64,000 bases of DNA from Acidobacteriota bacterium (GCA_025352795.1 JANXSF010000082.1:1-64000); one strand, 5' to 3'; positions 15,660-24,602 are shown, counted from the first letter of the stretch. A program made the numbers and translations. The notes: generated by a model from the sequence alone, not told the origin.

Positions 15660-17186
15660 CTAACGGGCTGCGCGTAAGCTGATTTCTACTGCGAATCCGT
15701 TGGGTTTCAAATTACGTGCTTTCACCGTTCCCTTCATTGCATCAATGGCGCTTCTGACAATTGCCAAGCCAAGACCAGTGCCGCCGCTTTTGCGATCTCT
15801 TGCGGTTTCCAAACGATAGAATGGCTTGAAGATTTCTTCCAATGCATTCTCTGGCACACCCATGCCCTGGTCTGCCACCACAACGTGAATCGTGTTTCCT
15901 TGTCTTTTGGCGGTGACTGTCACGGGACCGTCGCTGCCCGCGTAACGAAACGCATTGCGCAAAAGATTGGCCACCGCACGAAACAGATAATCGCCGTCAC
16001 CTAGTGCCTGTAACTCGTGACTTACTTCTACTCTTACTTGAAAGGGACTAACTGCCTCCAGCGCCACTGCCCGCTCAATCACTTCAGCTACGTCCACCGC
16101 CACCAATGGCAAAGGTTCACCACGCATGCTGGATTTTGTGAATAACAGCAGCTCATCCACTAATCCGCGCAAGTGTTCCACGTCTTCGCGCAAATCGGTC
16201 AACTGCTGCTGTTGCCCTTGGGAAGCTCCGCGACCCAACAGTTCCACTTCCAATTCCATACGCGCCAGCGGAGAACGAAGTTCATGCGCCACACCTGCCA
16301 GAAATAGCTTTTGACCTTCCACCATACCCTTCAACTTACTGGCCATTTGGTTGATGGACGTCCCCAAGGTACCAATTTCATCGGATCGCGATTCGCTTAC
16401 ATTCACATCAAAGTGCCCACTTGCAATTTGTCCGGTGGCCTTCTGCATTTGCCGCACGGAACTGGTCAAGCCATGAATTAACGGCAACCAACACAAGGCT
16501 GAAATTGCCAATGCTGCAAATACAAAGCCCAGTGCCGGGGCGAGGGACAGGAAAAATCCGTGACGCCATAACGAGTCCGTGGCCAGGATCAGAGTGCCAC
16601 GAATGGCGGGTTCGTCATCTTCTTCCGACCGAGCCGACCGAATGGGAATGCGAGATCCAATCCAGTAGAAATTTGGTGAACCACCTTCCGCCAAAAACAT
16701 ACTATTGGGCAAGCCACCGCCTGTGCGAAGTGGACGAGGGGGTGGGCCTCCATCCGGTGGAGGACCGCGACGTCTGCCTGGCGGAGGTGGCGGCTGGTCC
16801 ATCCTTGGACGTCGACCATCACCTGGTGGACCATCATCGGGAGGAGGCCGCATTCCGTCACGCGGGCCTTCCACTAATTTTTTATAAACCTGAGAAGGTA
16901 AGACCACAGCAGGCCCACCCAACTGAGTTCCATTGTTATTGAACAGGTATAAGTCTATCCCCAGCCTGGCGCGATATTTTCCCAACAGGGCAGTGCGCTG
17001 CTCTGGTTCCGCTTCGTCCAGTTCCAATGCCAGTTCATGAGTCACTGCCATGACCCGTTCATGCACGGGACCCATCCATATGGATTCAAAATTCCCTCGC
17101 ATGGGGAACAGTACGAGCGCTGCCAATAAGGTGAGGTTCAACAGGGCTAACAGCAGAATTTTGGATCGAAGCGATCTTATAGCCAA
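15660..17186 (-). CDS. CpxA-like sensor histidine kinase
   Basis: 508 aa. Membrane helix ~8-28, periplasmic domain to ~205, second helix ~212-238, HAMP (~240-290), HisKA with GVAHELRSPLARM (phospho-accepting His near residue 298), then the ATPase domain with NLLRNAFRYAG (N box), DQGMGVPE (G1) and GGTGLGLAIVRSA (G2). All catalytic motifs are intact. The periplasmic loop has an unusual proline/arginine/glycine-rich stretch at about residues 110-155 (for example MDQPPPPPGRRRGPPPDGG). It is translated with the response regulator just upstream (10-base overlap), so the two form a pair. CpxA-like kinases respond to envelope stress; the actual stimulus here is unknown. Confidence 0.92.
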   Translation of the reverse strand: MAIRSLRSKILLLALLNLTLLAALVLFPMRGNFESIWMGPVHERVMAVTHELALELDEAEPEQRTALLGKYRARLGIDLYLFNNNGTQLGGPAVVLPSQVYKKLVEGPRDGMRPPPDDGPPGDGRRPRMDQPPPPPGRRRGPPPDGGPPPRPLRTGGGLPNSMFLAEGGSPNFYWIGSRIPIRSARSEEDDEPAIRGTLILATDSLWRHGFFLSLAPALGFVFAALAISALCWLPLIHGLTSSVRQMQKATGQIASGHFDVNVSESRSDEIGTLGTSINQMASKLKGMVEGQKLFLAGVAHELRSPLARMELEVELLGRGASQGQQQQLTDLREDVEHLRGLVDELLLFTKSSMRGEPLPLVAVDVAEVIERAVALEAVSPFQVRVEVSHELQALGDGDYLFRAVANLLRNAFRYAGSDGPVTVTAKRQGNTIHVVVADQGMGVPENALEEIFKPFYRLETARDRKSGGTGLGLAIVRSAIDAMKGTVKARNLKPNGFAVEISLRAAR

Positions 17187-17899
17187 GGTTCATCCCCCGG
17201 CTTGCGCATTCGATACCCAGAGCCTCGCACAGTTTCTATGAATCGCGGTGACTTTGGATCATCGGCAAGTTTGCGGCGCAGGGAAGAAATGTGAACGTCA
17301 ATGGCCCGGTCGAAGCTTTCAAAATCACGTTCGGCAACTTCCAGCAACAGTTGTTCCCGAGTCCTTACCCGGCCCGACGCTCTGGCCAACGACAACAAAA
17401 TATCGTACTCTGCCGGAGTCAGCACCAACACTTGTTCATCTAGCGTAACGGTATGCGCTTCGGTGTCGATTACTAAACCGCCGTTACTGATAGGTGCATC
17501 GCCCTTGCTGGCTGCTGCGGTGTGCACGGATCGGCGTAAAACTGCCCGTAGCCGAGCGAGAAGTTCGCGGGTTGAAAACGTCTTGGGCAGATAATCATCG
17601 GCACCAGTTTCCAGGCCTGCAATACGATCTGTCTCATCACCCAAAGCGGTCAACATCAGCACTGGAACGGTGGATTTACGGCGCAATCCTTGTAGAACTT
17701 CAAAGCCGCTCATGCCCGGCAGCATGACGTCTAAAATCACCGCCTGATACGGTTCGGCCAGGGCCCGGACCAATCCATCAGGACCATTGTGAACTGCGTC
17801 CAACGCGTAGCCGAAAGGCTCCAAATAGCTGCGCACCAGGCGACACAACTTTTCGTCGTCGTCAATCATTAACAGTCGGGTTGGCGAATGCAATTCCAT
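17177..17899 (-). CDS. OmpR-family response regulator (CpxR-like)
   Basis: 240 aa from the ATG at 17899 (MELHSPTRLLMIDDD); a longer frame to 17986 adds a non-conserved extension across the likely operator. Receiver domain with acidic pocket DDDEK, phospho-accepting Asp in VILDVMLPGM (about residue 55), conserved Thr/Ser (LMLTAL) and Lys (YLPKTFS), followed by a winged-helix DNA-binding domain (LTPAEYDILLSLARASGRV; HISSLRRKLADD; ETVRGSGYRM). It controls transcription after phosphorylation by the coupled kinase. A 9-base tandem repeat in its own promoter region suggests autoregulation. Confidence 0.92.
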   Translation of the reverse strand: MELHSPTRLLMIDDDEKLCRLVRSYLEPFGYALDAVHNGPDGLVRALAEPYQAVILDVMLPGMSGFEVLQGLRRKSTVPVLMLTALGDETDRIAGLETGADDYLPKTFSTRELLARLRAVLRRSVHTAAASKGDAPISNGGLVIDTEAHTVTLDEQVLVLTPAEYDILLSLARASGRVRTREQLLLEVAERDFESFDRAIDVHISSLRRKLADDPKSPRFIETVRGSGYRMRKPGDEPWL

Positions 17900-17941
17900 C
17901 GTTCTGATCCTAATGATAGCTGGAGTGGATGAAAGATAAGC

Positions 17942-17961
17942 AACCTTTACCCAACCTTTAC
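17942..17961 (-). promoter_or_regulatory. Candidate binding site for the CpxR-like regulator
   Basis: AACCTTTAC occurs twice (17942-17950 and 17953-17961), an 11-base period. On the minus strand this gives GTAAA-N6-GTAAA, which fits the known CpxR box (two GTAAA separated by about five bases). It is 43-62 bases upstream of the regulator's start and also faces the divergent lipoprotein gene. Confidence 0.55.
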
Positions 17962-18093
17962 AATTGGGGTTCCCAGAGGATGGCAAACAGAAGTCACCAG
18001 CGGATTTTTGCCCGATTTTGATATGAAAACCAATAACTTAGCGAATTGCATGGAACAGTGATTGCACTGTGCCATGGTAGGTTTTCATGCAGC

Positions 18094-18744
18094 ATGCACA
18101 AACTTGCCACGGGCTTATTCTTAGTTGTACTCACAGGTTGTTCCCGCCAGATTCGCGGACCTGCGGTTCCCCGGATCCTCTCCACCCCCATTTACAGTGA
18201 TGCTCAATTTGCCAGTGATTTGCAGAGTTATCGCAACAGCTCAACTGACCCGGCCAGGGCCACTGACATCCGCAATCGGGTGATCTACGGGTTGCTGGCC
18301 GATATTGAATATCACTACCGAAACTATGAAGGGAACCTGTTCATGGATAGTGGGAAATTCAACGTCGGGAGTGACATTGTGGAGCTGGGTTTGGCCACTG
18401 CGGCAACACTCAGCAAAGTTAGTTTTACGAAAACAATTCTGGCCACGCTGCTGAGTGCGGGTGCGGGGACGCGCCTGTCTGCTGATAAGAATTTCTTTCG
18501 ACAGAAAGCGGTGGAATCAGTGATTAATAGCATGCAGGCGCGACGGAATCGGCTGGAGGCAACTATTTTGATTCAGTTGACCAGGCCAGTGGAAGATTAC
18601 CCGCTGGAGATGGGCATTAAGGATGTTCGTGAGTTCTTCTTCGCGGGCACTTTGGAGGGCGGATTAACGGAAATGAGCCAACAATCGGCAGCCACTGCCC
18701 AGAGTAACCAGAGTTACCTGGATAAAATGAAGTCAGGTCGTTGA
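18094..18744 (+). CDS. Predicted lipoprotein of unknown function
   Basis: 216 aa from the ATG at 18094 (MHKLATGLFLVVLTGCSR). A lipobox, LTGC, sits at residues 12-15, so the mature protein should be lipid-anchored in the envelope. An in-frame GTG/ATG further upstream (18046) would add residues with no role. The rest is mostly helical, with a central hydrophobic stretch (VELGLATAATLSKVSFTKTILATLL, here spanning about 25 residues with polar breaks) and a glutamine/serine-rich C-terminus. No family is recognised. It is divergent from the CpxR-like gene with the tandem GTAAA site between them, so it could be a target of that regulator. Confidence 0.75.
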   Translation: MHKLATGLFLVVLTGCSRQIRGPAVPRILSTPIYSDAQFASDLQSYRNSSTDPARATDIRNRVIYGLLADIEYHYRNYEGNLFMDSGKFNVGSDIVELGLATAATLSKVSFTKTILATLLSAGAGTRLSADKNFFRQKAVESVINSMQARRNRLEATILIQLTRPVEDYPLEMGIKDVREFFFAGTLEGGLTEMSQQSAATAQSNQSYLDKMKSGR

Positions 18745-18778
18745 AGTTCCTGCAACCGCCAGATGATTGAGACGTCTT

Positions 18779-19618
18779 ATGTGTAATATGTACTTGCTGG
18801 TAATTTTTTGTGCTGTTTCGATTTGCCTGCGGGCTGCAACACCCGATGCACGCTCCATTGTGGAAGCCGCGTTGGCCAAGGACGACCGCAATAGTCAACT
18901 TCGTCGGGACTACATCTACCTTCAGACGGAAACCGAGCGGGAATTAGATTCCAATAATAAGGTGACCAACTCCACATCGAAACAGCATGAAGTCCGCTAC
19001 ATTTATGGGGCTCAGTATAAAAAGTTAACGCAGAAAAATGGCGCTCCGTTGCTGGAAAAAGAGCAGCTTTCGGAAAATCAGAAGTTGGACAAGTTTGCCA
19101 GTAAACAGGCCAAACTTTCTGAGGCGGAACGTACCAGAATCTTCAAGGATCAGGAAGACAAACGGCAGAAGAATCGTGACTTTGTAAAGGAAGTGCCCAA
19201 TGCTTTCAACTTTTCGATTGTGGGGGAAGAAACCATTGATGGCAAACCTGCCTGGGTGATTCAGGCCGACCCCAAACTTGGCTTCAAGCCAAACAGTTTT
19301 CAAGCCCGGATGTTGCCCAACTTGCGCGGTAAGTTTTGGATTGATAAGCAGGGAATGCAGATTATGCGCCTTGAAGCAGAGGTGCTAGATACCATATCTA
19401 TTGGCCTGTTCCTGGCGAGGTTGTCCAAAGGTACGCGGTTCAGTGTGGAATTAGGGTTGATTAACAATGAATTGTGGGTTCCAATGAAGCTACGAATGGA
19501 TTTGGATGCCCGTTTAGCGCTGCTAAAGCACTTGCATGGTTCCAATGAAATTATATTTAGCGGGTATAGAAAGTTTTCCACCGATTCCAAAATCGTTGCC
19601 ACTTCTGAAGTTCAGTGA
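18779..19618 (+). CDS. Secreted protein, LolA/MucB-like fold suspected
   Basis: 279 aa from the ATG at 18779 (MCNMYLLVIFCAVSICLRAA), with a signal peptide at about residues 4-22. A TTG four codons earlier is possible but gives a poorer start. After a charged helical stretch rich in Lys and Glu (about residues 60-130) comes a run of beta-like segments: FNFSIVGEETIDGKPAWVIQ, FWIDKQGMQIMRLEAEVLD and ELWVPMKLRMDL. That alternation of 'variable with a meaning in DGKPAWVI' and 'FWIDKQGMQ' is typical of LolA/LppX-type lipid-binding proteins common in Acidobacteria. It lies 35 bases after the lipoprotein gene, probably one transcript. Function not established. Confidence 0.7.
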   Translation: MCNMYLLVIFCAVSICLRAATPDARSIVEAALAKDDRNSQLRRDYIYLQTETERELDSNNKVTNSTSKQHEVRYIYGAQYKKLTQKNGAPLLEKEQLSENQKLDKFASKQAKLSEAERTRIFKDQEDKRQKNRDFVKEVPNAFNFSIVGEETIDGKPAWVIQADPKLGFKPNSFQARMLPNLRGKFWIDKQGMQIMRLEAEVLDTISIGLFLARLSKGTRFSVELGLINNELWVPMKLRMDLDARLALLKHLHGSNEIIFSGYRKFSTDSKIVATSEVQ

Positions 19619-19763
19619 TTTGGGGTGCGTGCTGTCCCACAAACGGGGGTATTGCCGCCTCACGTGTAGGGTAACCATTACAAAACAATAGAGTTCTATT
19701 ACTTTAGTTCTCGATTTTATTTCCCGTTAGTGATAATATCTCAAAAGGAAGAGTGCTAACAGA

Positions 19764-20414
19764 ATGAATAGAATTGTAAAACAGATGATCCTGGGCATCG
19801 GCCTGAACATTGGATTGATACCTGCTGGTTTTGGTGCCGTGATTCCAGGGTTGTTCAATACCGGAACAGACTCGTCGAATTTGGCGCTGGTTGGCGGCGC
19901 TGGAACTGTAGACGGTCATTACACCATTGTGGGTGTTGGTTCGGCAGTGACGTATGTGCATCCAGGTTATCTGCCTGATGATGCCAATTCGCGCTGGCTT
20001 TCTGAATCTTCTACGGGAAGCTTCAACGCTGGGACACGGACTTTTCGACTTACCTTCAATATGACTGGTTTGAACATCAATACGGCTTTACTTACTGGAA
20101 ATTGGGGCGGCGATAATTGCGGCGTTGTGCAACTGAACGGCGGACCGACATCAGGAACTCTGCCTGGCACCGGTGGTACCTGCGTGGACCCTTTGGCTTA
20201 CACAGTTCTTACCGCTTTTTCGTTTAATAGCGGATTTTTGAGCGGGGTAAACAATTTGGATTTCATTGTGACCGATACTAGCGCACCAGGAGCCGTTCGC
20301 GTGGCTGGTATTAGTGGCCAAGCCAGTTTGGGGAATGCTACTCCGGAACCTGCTACTTTGATGTTACTCGGCGCGGGATTGGCCTGTATTGGGATTGTCC
20401 GCCGAAAGTCTTAG
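19764..20414 (+). CDS. PEP-CTERM sorted secreted protein
   Basis: 216 aa. Signal peptide at about residues 10-28 (LGIGLNIGLIPAGFGA), a beta-rich body, and a classic C-terminal sorting signal: TPEPATLMLLGAGLACIG followed by IVRRKS, that is a PEP motif, a hydrophobic span and a basic tail. Such tails are processed by an exosortase for delivery to the cell surface or exopolysaccharide; no exosortase is in this window. The body (FNTGTDSSNLALVGGAGTVD; GNWGGDNCGVVQLNGG) resembles small acidobacterial/proteobacterial PEP-CTERM proteins of unknown role. GAAGAGTGCTAACAG precedes the start. The 3' end overlaps the convergent esterase gene by 4 bases. Confidence 0.88.
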   Translation: MNRIVKQMILGIGLNIGLIPAGFGAVIPGLFNTGTDSSNLALVGGAGTVDGHYTIVGVGSAVTYVHPGYLPDDANSRWLSESSTGSFNAGTRTFRLTFNMTGLNINTALLTGNWGGDNCGVVQLNGGPTSGTLPGTGGTCVDPLAYTVLTAFSFNSGFLSGVNNLDFIVTDTSAPGAVRVAGISGQASLGNATPEPATLMLLGAGLACIGIVRRKS

Positions 20415-21280
20415 TTTTCGCAAGGACACTTCATTGCTTTGAACCAGGCCTCAAAACGGCCTGGCCAATTCTCAGATGTCTTTCCTGACTTCCTGATTCC
20501 AAACCCATGCCCACCTTCGCTGAAGATGTGTAACTCAGCAGGCACTTTGGCAATGCGTAACGCCTGGTAGAAATGGATGCTGGTGTCTGTTGCAACAGAA
20601 GGATCGTCGCTGGCGTGAGCTAAGAATGTTTGTGGGGTGTCTTTGGTCACATTCAAATTTCCGGGAATTGCGCCGTAAATCAGCGCCAGGAAATTGGGGC
20701 GGGCCTCTTCTGCCTGCACTCCCATTAATGCAGCCAGATGACCGCCAGCGGAAAAGCCCATCATCCCGATACGATCCTTATCCACATTCCATTTGGCGGC
20801 ATTGATCCGAATGATTTTCATGGCTTCTGTGGCATCTTCCAGACTGACCCGAACGGTTTTCGTTGCCGTTTGGGCATCGCTATAAACGGCCTTACGCTCA
20901 GTGGCATTTGTCGGCATTTCAGGAAGTCGATACTTCAAAACAATGCCTGCAATGCCGATGCTGTTCAGCCACAACGCCACGTCGATTCCTTCTTTGTCAT
21001 AAGCAAGACGCGCATATCCACCGCCGGGGGCGATCAAAACAGCGGCACCATTGCGCACCTGCGGTGATGGAAGATAGACGGTGATGATGGGGTCAATAAC
21101 GTTCATCACCGCGCGATCTTTAACTCCGTCCTTGCCCCGTTCTTCAATCTTTTCTCCACCAGCGGGAGGCGTCCAATTTGCGGCTCCCTTTGGCCAGAGG
21201 TGGATGATTTGTGGATCGGCTGCAAGGCAAGTGGATAGGAAGAGGATCGTGGCAATAAGGGATTTCATCACGCCTATCAT
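20411..21280 (-). CDS. Secreted alpha/beta-hydrolase, acetyl-xylan-esterase-like
   Basis: 289 aa. Signal peptide (about residues 5-20, LIATILFLSTCLAADP), then an alpha/beta-hydrolase with oxyanion loop LIAPGGGYARLAYDKEG, nucleophile elbow GMMGFSAGGHLAA (Ser near 175), Asp in FLAHASDDPSVAT and His in FSEGGHGFG. This set is typical of the bacterial xylanase-B-like/BD-FAE esterases that remove acetyl or feruloyl groups from plant polysaccharides. It is followed 25 bases after its start region by the oligogalacturonate lyase gene on the same strand (21306-22535 lies upstream in transcription), so the two may act together on pectin-type substrates. The substrate is inferred. Confidence 0.85.
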   Translation of the reverse strand: MIGVMKSLIATILFLSTCLAADPQIIHLWPKGAANWTPPAGGEKIEERGKDGVKDRAVMNVIDPIITVYLPSPQVRNGAAVLIAPGGGYARLAYDKEGIDVALWLNSIGIAGIVLKYRLPEMPTNATERKAVYSDAQTATKTVRVSLEDATEAMKIIRINAAKWNVDKDRIGMMGFSAGGHLAALMGVQAEEARPNFLALIYGAIPGNLNVTKDTPQTFLAHASDDPSVATDTSIHFYQALRIAKVPAELHIFSEGGHGFGIRKSGKTSENWPGRFEAWFKAMKCPCEN

Positions 21281-21305
21281 ACATAGTCGACTTAGTCATA
21301 AGCCA

Positions 21306-22535
21306 CTAGGGCTTAGCTATTTCAACGGCGAATACGTGGGTGGGCCCAAGCATATTGGATCGAAACACAACCCACTTCATGTCTGGGGAAAAGGTCACAT
21401 TGGGCTCTAACCGGTAATTGTGTTTGGCCAGATTCACAAGGCGCTCTGCCTTGAAGTAGCCAATGTCGATCAAATCCTTTTTGTCGCGGAAGGAACTGGC
21501 ATTCACCATGGAAGGACGGTATAAATAAATCCATTGGCCGTTGCCAGGCGGGTTCAGCGTTTCCCCATCGGGTGCGCGGGCGGCAACACTGCTGGGTCCG
21601 CCGCCATCGCCAGCAAACAGCTTTCCATCAGCCGAAACATTGTAGTGGACTGACCATTCTTTGCGATCCAGGTTGTACCAGGTGCGATGCCCCGTGGCAA
21701 GATTCACCCCAGCAACCCAGAAGACCGTGCTCTTGGGAGTTTGCAGATCGTACCAGACAGTTTTGCCATCGGCGGAGAAAAATTCATGACCGGAGATTTC
21801 CATATTCATGGTCCGTTCGTGCATCAGTCGAAGCCCTGTTCCATCGGTGTGAATGGTCCAGACACGGTCGTTATAGTGCCAGGGACCTTCGTGGCAAAAC
21901 ATGATTAGATTGGGATCAGTTGGCGACATCTGAAGGTGATTCGTCCAATCATTTTCGGTGTAAATTTTGCGAAACGTTCCGGTTTTAATGTCGATGGTGT
22001 AGAGCATTTTGGGCGTCCCGGATGCCCAATTCTTTTCTAAGCTTCCACCCATGCCGTTGGGAGGCGGAGTGCGCGGAACCGTTTTCCCGTCGGGGTCCAC
22101 AGCGACGCCAACCAGCATGGTTTCGTCAGCATTGACGGCAACAGCACCGCCGCGGCCCGCTTGCGTGGGCATCTTGGCAACTTCGAGGGTGGCTTTGGTA
22201 TCCAGATCGGTTGAAAAGATGGTGCCGTCTTTGGTGTAGTAAATTCGGCCTGTTTTGTGTCCAGTAACCAGGATATTTACGCGACCCTCCACTACCTGCT
22301 CAATCTGGCGTGTGGCAAGGTTGATGGTGGCAATGCCGTGCGAGTTGGTGACAACTAACTTCTTCCCGTCTGCCGAGTAAGCGTTCTGATGAAAGTAGAG
22401 CGATGCGGTGCCGGGTTCGCGCGATAGGCGAATCACACGATGGCCAGTATCGGGATCGACCCATTCGGCTGGCAGCGCATCTTGGGCGGCTGCCAAGCGG
22501 GAGACAACAATAATTAAGAACAAGACTTTATACAT
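21306..22535 (-). CDS. Oligogalacturonate lyase (PL22-like)
   Basis: 409 aa with a signal peptide (about residues 1-17). The start of the mature protein, WVDPDTGHRVIRLSREPGTA followed by SLYFHQNAYSADGK, is the hallmark of oligogalacturonate lyases, seven-bladed propellers that split unsaturated digalacturonate by beta-elimination. Further blade-like repeats: ILVTGHKTGRIYYTKDGTIF, DPNLIMFCHEGPWHYNDRVW and ISGHEFFSADGKTVWYDLQ. The conserved His residues of the metal site (FHQN, CHEGPWH, GHEFF) are present. Unlike the Erwinia enzyme it carries an export signal, so it probably acts in the periplasm. The esterase gene follows on the same strand. Confidence 0.88.
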   Translation of the reverse strand: MYKVLFLIIVVSRLAAAQDALPAEWVDPDTGHRVIRLSREPGTASLYFHQNAYSADGKKLVVTNSHGIATINLATRQIEQVVEGRVNILVTGHKTGRIYYTKDGTIFSTDLDTKATLEVAKMPTQAGRGGAVAVNADETMLVGVAVDPDGKTVPRTPPPNGMGGSLEKNWASGTPKMLYTIDIKTGTFRKIYTENDWTNHLQMSPTDPNLIMFCHEGPWHYNDRVWTIHTDGTGLRLMHERTMNMEISGHEFFSADGKTVWYDLQTPKSTVFWVAGVNLATGHRTWYNLDRKEWSVHYNVSADGKLFAGDGGGPSSVAARAPDGETLNPPGNGQWIYLYRPSMVNASSFRDKKDLIDIGYFKAERLVNLAKHNYRLEPNVTFSPDMKWVVFRSNMLGPTHVFAVEIAKP

Positions 22536-22602
22536 GATTTACCTTTCGTGTCTATGAAGTATACATGTCCACAGACTTGGAAGGCAGTTCCGGGCCGATG
22601 TA

Positions 22603-23892
22603 CTAGTGTGTGATTAGAGGTTGCAGTGCTTTGGCCTGCTCCACCCAACTGGTTACCATTTCCAAAGTCGGCACACTGCGGGCCAGATTTTTTTCCGCAT
22701 TCACTTCAGACATCTTCGTATGGAGATTCTCTGGAATTCGATGCTTGATTTCCTTTACCGTATCTACACCGGATGCTTCCAGTAACTCTGTCCAATCTGG
22801 AGTAACACCCAATAGACGTAACAAATCGGCCATGTTCACCCATGTAAGTAGAAGAGTTTCATTGATGCCTGTTTGCTGGGCAACTTCAACCCGACCCAAC
22901 TTACTGGCACAGCGATCCAGGTATGTCTTAATCCAGGCAATGCCAACCCCACGCAACTTGTCCCCGTAGGAGCGACCAATGCCTTCAATATCCTCAATAT
23001 CACCGGGGATCACGGCAGATTTCTTCAACTTTTCGATTTCAGATTCAAGCGCTGTAATGAGCAGCGTGCTGGCGCCGATACTGGCGGTTGAGGCGCCAAA
23101 GCGGCTGCGGAAATCGTCACGTTCTTTCTCAAGCACTATCCAACGAGATTTCCAGTTAGCTTCAGCGGCCGCATGCTTGGCTTGATTCTCCTGATCCTGC
23201 TTGGGTTTCGATTCCAGAATTGTCTTAAGATCGTCTCGTTCTTTTTCAAGCAGCAACCAGCGGGACTTCCATTCGGCTTCCGTTGTGCCCAGTTTGGCCT
23301 GCGCTTCTTGTAACTGTGCAGCCAGCTTTTTGGAATCATTACCCAACGTGACACGGGTCGCTTCCGCTACGGCCAAGGCAGCAGCCCCGGCGGCTAACTT
23401 GGAGCTGAGTGAAGAATGATCTTCCCTGACTGAGGCGGTCGTTTTTTCAAGATCGCTAATTTTCAGCTTCCAGGTGCTTAATTCTTTTTCTGCGGCGATT
23501 GATTTTGCGCCGCAAGTTTCCAGGTCTGCGACCAGCTTTTTCCTTTCGACATCGAGAGAATTCCACTTCCCTTTCCAATCGGCTTCAAGTGCGATATTTT
23601 TCTTTTCCCAAGCTGATAGGGAGAGTTGTAACTTGTCACGATCAGCAGTCAAGGTGGAGTATTTGGAGGTCCAATCGGTTTCCAATTTCTTCGCTTCCCC
23701 AGTAAGATCGGAAACACTGGTGCGCAGCTTATCGCGTTCACTTTCCACGCCGACGAACCTGGATTTCCAGCTTACCTCTAACTCTGCCAACTTACTGCCG
23801 AAACCGAGTTGCTTCAGCAACCAGCCCAGCAAAAAACCGAGCGCGCCCGCCAGTAACAGGCAAAGCCACATTTGTGAGACCAAGTAACTCAT
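22603..23892 (-). CDS. Membrane-anchored coiled-coil protein with C-terminal helix-hairpin-helix (DUF4332-like) domain
   Basis: 429 aa. One membrane helix at about 8-25, then a long coiled coil (~35-290) built of near-repeats of about 37 residues, each with a W-x-x-K/S-W/Y...ERDKL core: VSWKSRFVGVESERDKLR, TDWTSKYSTLTADRDKLQ, ADWKGKWNSLDVERKKLV, AEWKSRWLLLEKERDDLK and ANWKSRWIVLEKERDDFR. The C-terminal ~130 residues start DIEDIEGIGRSYGDKLRGVG and contain two helix-hairpin-helix-like units (LLRLLGVTPDWTELLEASGV), matching DUF4332, a domain of unknown function. It is the second gene of a pair, 5 bases after the OmpA-BON gene. The layout suggests a cytoplasmic or periplasmic spacer tethered to the membrane. 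Confidence 0.8.
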   Translation of the reverse strand: MSYLVSQMWLCLLLAGALGFLLGWLLKQLGFGSKLAELEVSWKSRFVGVESERDKLRTSVSDLTGEAKKLETDWTSKYSTLTADRDKLQLSLSAWEKKNIALEADWKGKWNSLDVERKKLVADLETCGAKSIAAEKELSTWKLKISDLEKTTASVREDHSSLSSKLAAGAAALAVAEATRVTLGNDSKKLAAQLQEAQAKLGTTEAEWKSRWLLLEKERDDLKTILESKPKQDQENQAKHAAAEANWKSRWIVLEKERDDFRSRFGASTASIGASTLLITALESEIEKLKKSAVIPGDIEDIEGIGRSYGDKLRGVGIAWIKTYLDRCASKLGRVEVAQQTGINETLLLTWVNMADLLRLLGVTPDWTELLEASGVDTVKEIKHRIPENLHTKMSEVNAEKNLARSVPTLEMVTSWVEQAKALQPLITH

Positions 23893-23897
23893 GGTGG

Positions 23898-24602
23898 TTA
23901 TATTCCTTCTACGTTGAACTCAATACGGCGATTTTTTTGCATTCCAATGGGGGTATCGTTGCCAGCAAGCGGCTTGTTGAAGCCGAAGCCTACTGCTGTT
24001 AACCGGGCGGCGGCAATTCCCTTTTGCTTAAGATAAGCAACCACGGAAGCAGCACGACGCTCACTTAAATTCTGGTTGTAAGCTGCCGGACCTTGATTAT
24101 CTGTATGGCCGGCAATTTGCACGCGGGCTTCAGGACATTCTTTGGCAACCTCAACCAGGCTATCCAAAAGCTTGTGGCTCGTGGTGTTGATCTGGGCATT
24201 GTCTGAGAGGAATTCGATTTTTTGCCCAGCCAATAACTCGTTGAATTTTGCCTGACAGGATTTGGCTGCGGCCTGCACCGGTGTAATCACTTTGGCTTGT
24301 TCCACAATGAGGCGATTGTCAACCGAATTGACTCCCCAAGTGGCCAAGGCAATTTCCCCGACACGAGTTTTTACTTCTTGAGAAGGAACTGTTCCGGCCA
24401 GAATGATATCGCGTCCATCGGTCTGGACTTTGGCGTCCAACCCGGCTTGCCGCAAGGCGGAAGCAGTGCGGTCGTTCACGTCGGATTGAATGTGGTGGTT
24501 CTGCGGATAAACGCAAAAATAACCGAAGATGGCGAACGCTATCAGCCCCAATAGCCACAGCAAGGTTTTGCTCAAGCGAGCCTCCTTCTCTTGGGTATGC
24601 AT
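23898..24602 (-). CDS. BON-OmpA envelope protein
   Basis: 234 aa. A membrane helix at about residues 13-30 without a clear cleavage site, so likely inner-membrane anchored. Then a BON domain (~40-90: TASALRQAGLDAKVQTDGRD, IILAGTVPSQEVKTRV, VNSVDNRLIV), which often binds membranes, and an OmpA C-terminal domain (~120-232) with the peptidoglycan-binding pattern HTDNQGPAAYNQNLSERRA and ARLTAVGFGFNKPLA. The D and R residues that hold diaminopimelate (in HTDNQG and SERRA) are present. It can connect the inner membrane to the cell wall. It is the first gene of a pair with the coiled-coil DUF4332 protein. Confidence 0.88.
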   Translation of the reverse strand: MHTQEKEARLSKTLLWLLGLIAFAIFGYFCVYPQNHHIQSDVNDRTASALRQAGLDAKVQTDGRDIILAGTVPSQEVKTRVGEIALATWGVNSVDNRLIVEQAKVITPVQAAAKSCQAKFNELLAGQKIEFLSDNAQINTTSHKLLDSLVEVAKECPEARVQIAGHTDNQGPAAYNQNLSERRAASVVAYLKQKGIAAARLTAVGFGFNKPLAGNDTPIGMQKNRRIEFNVEGI

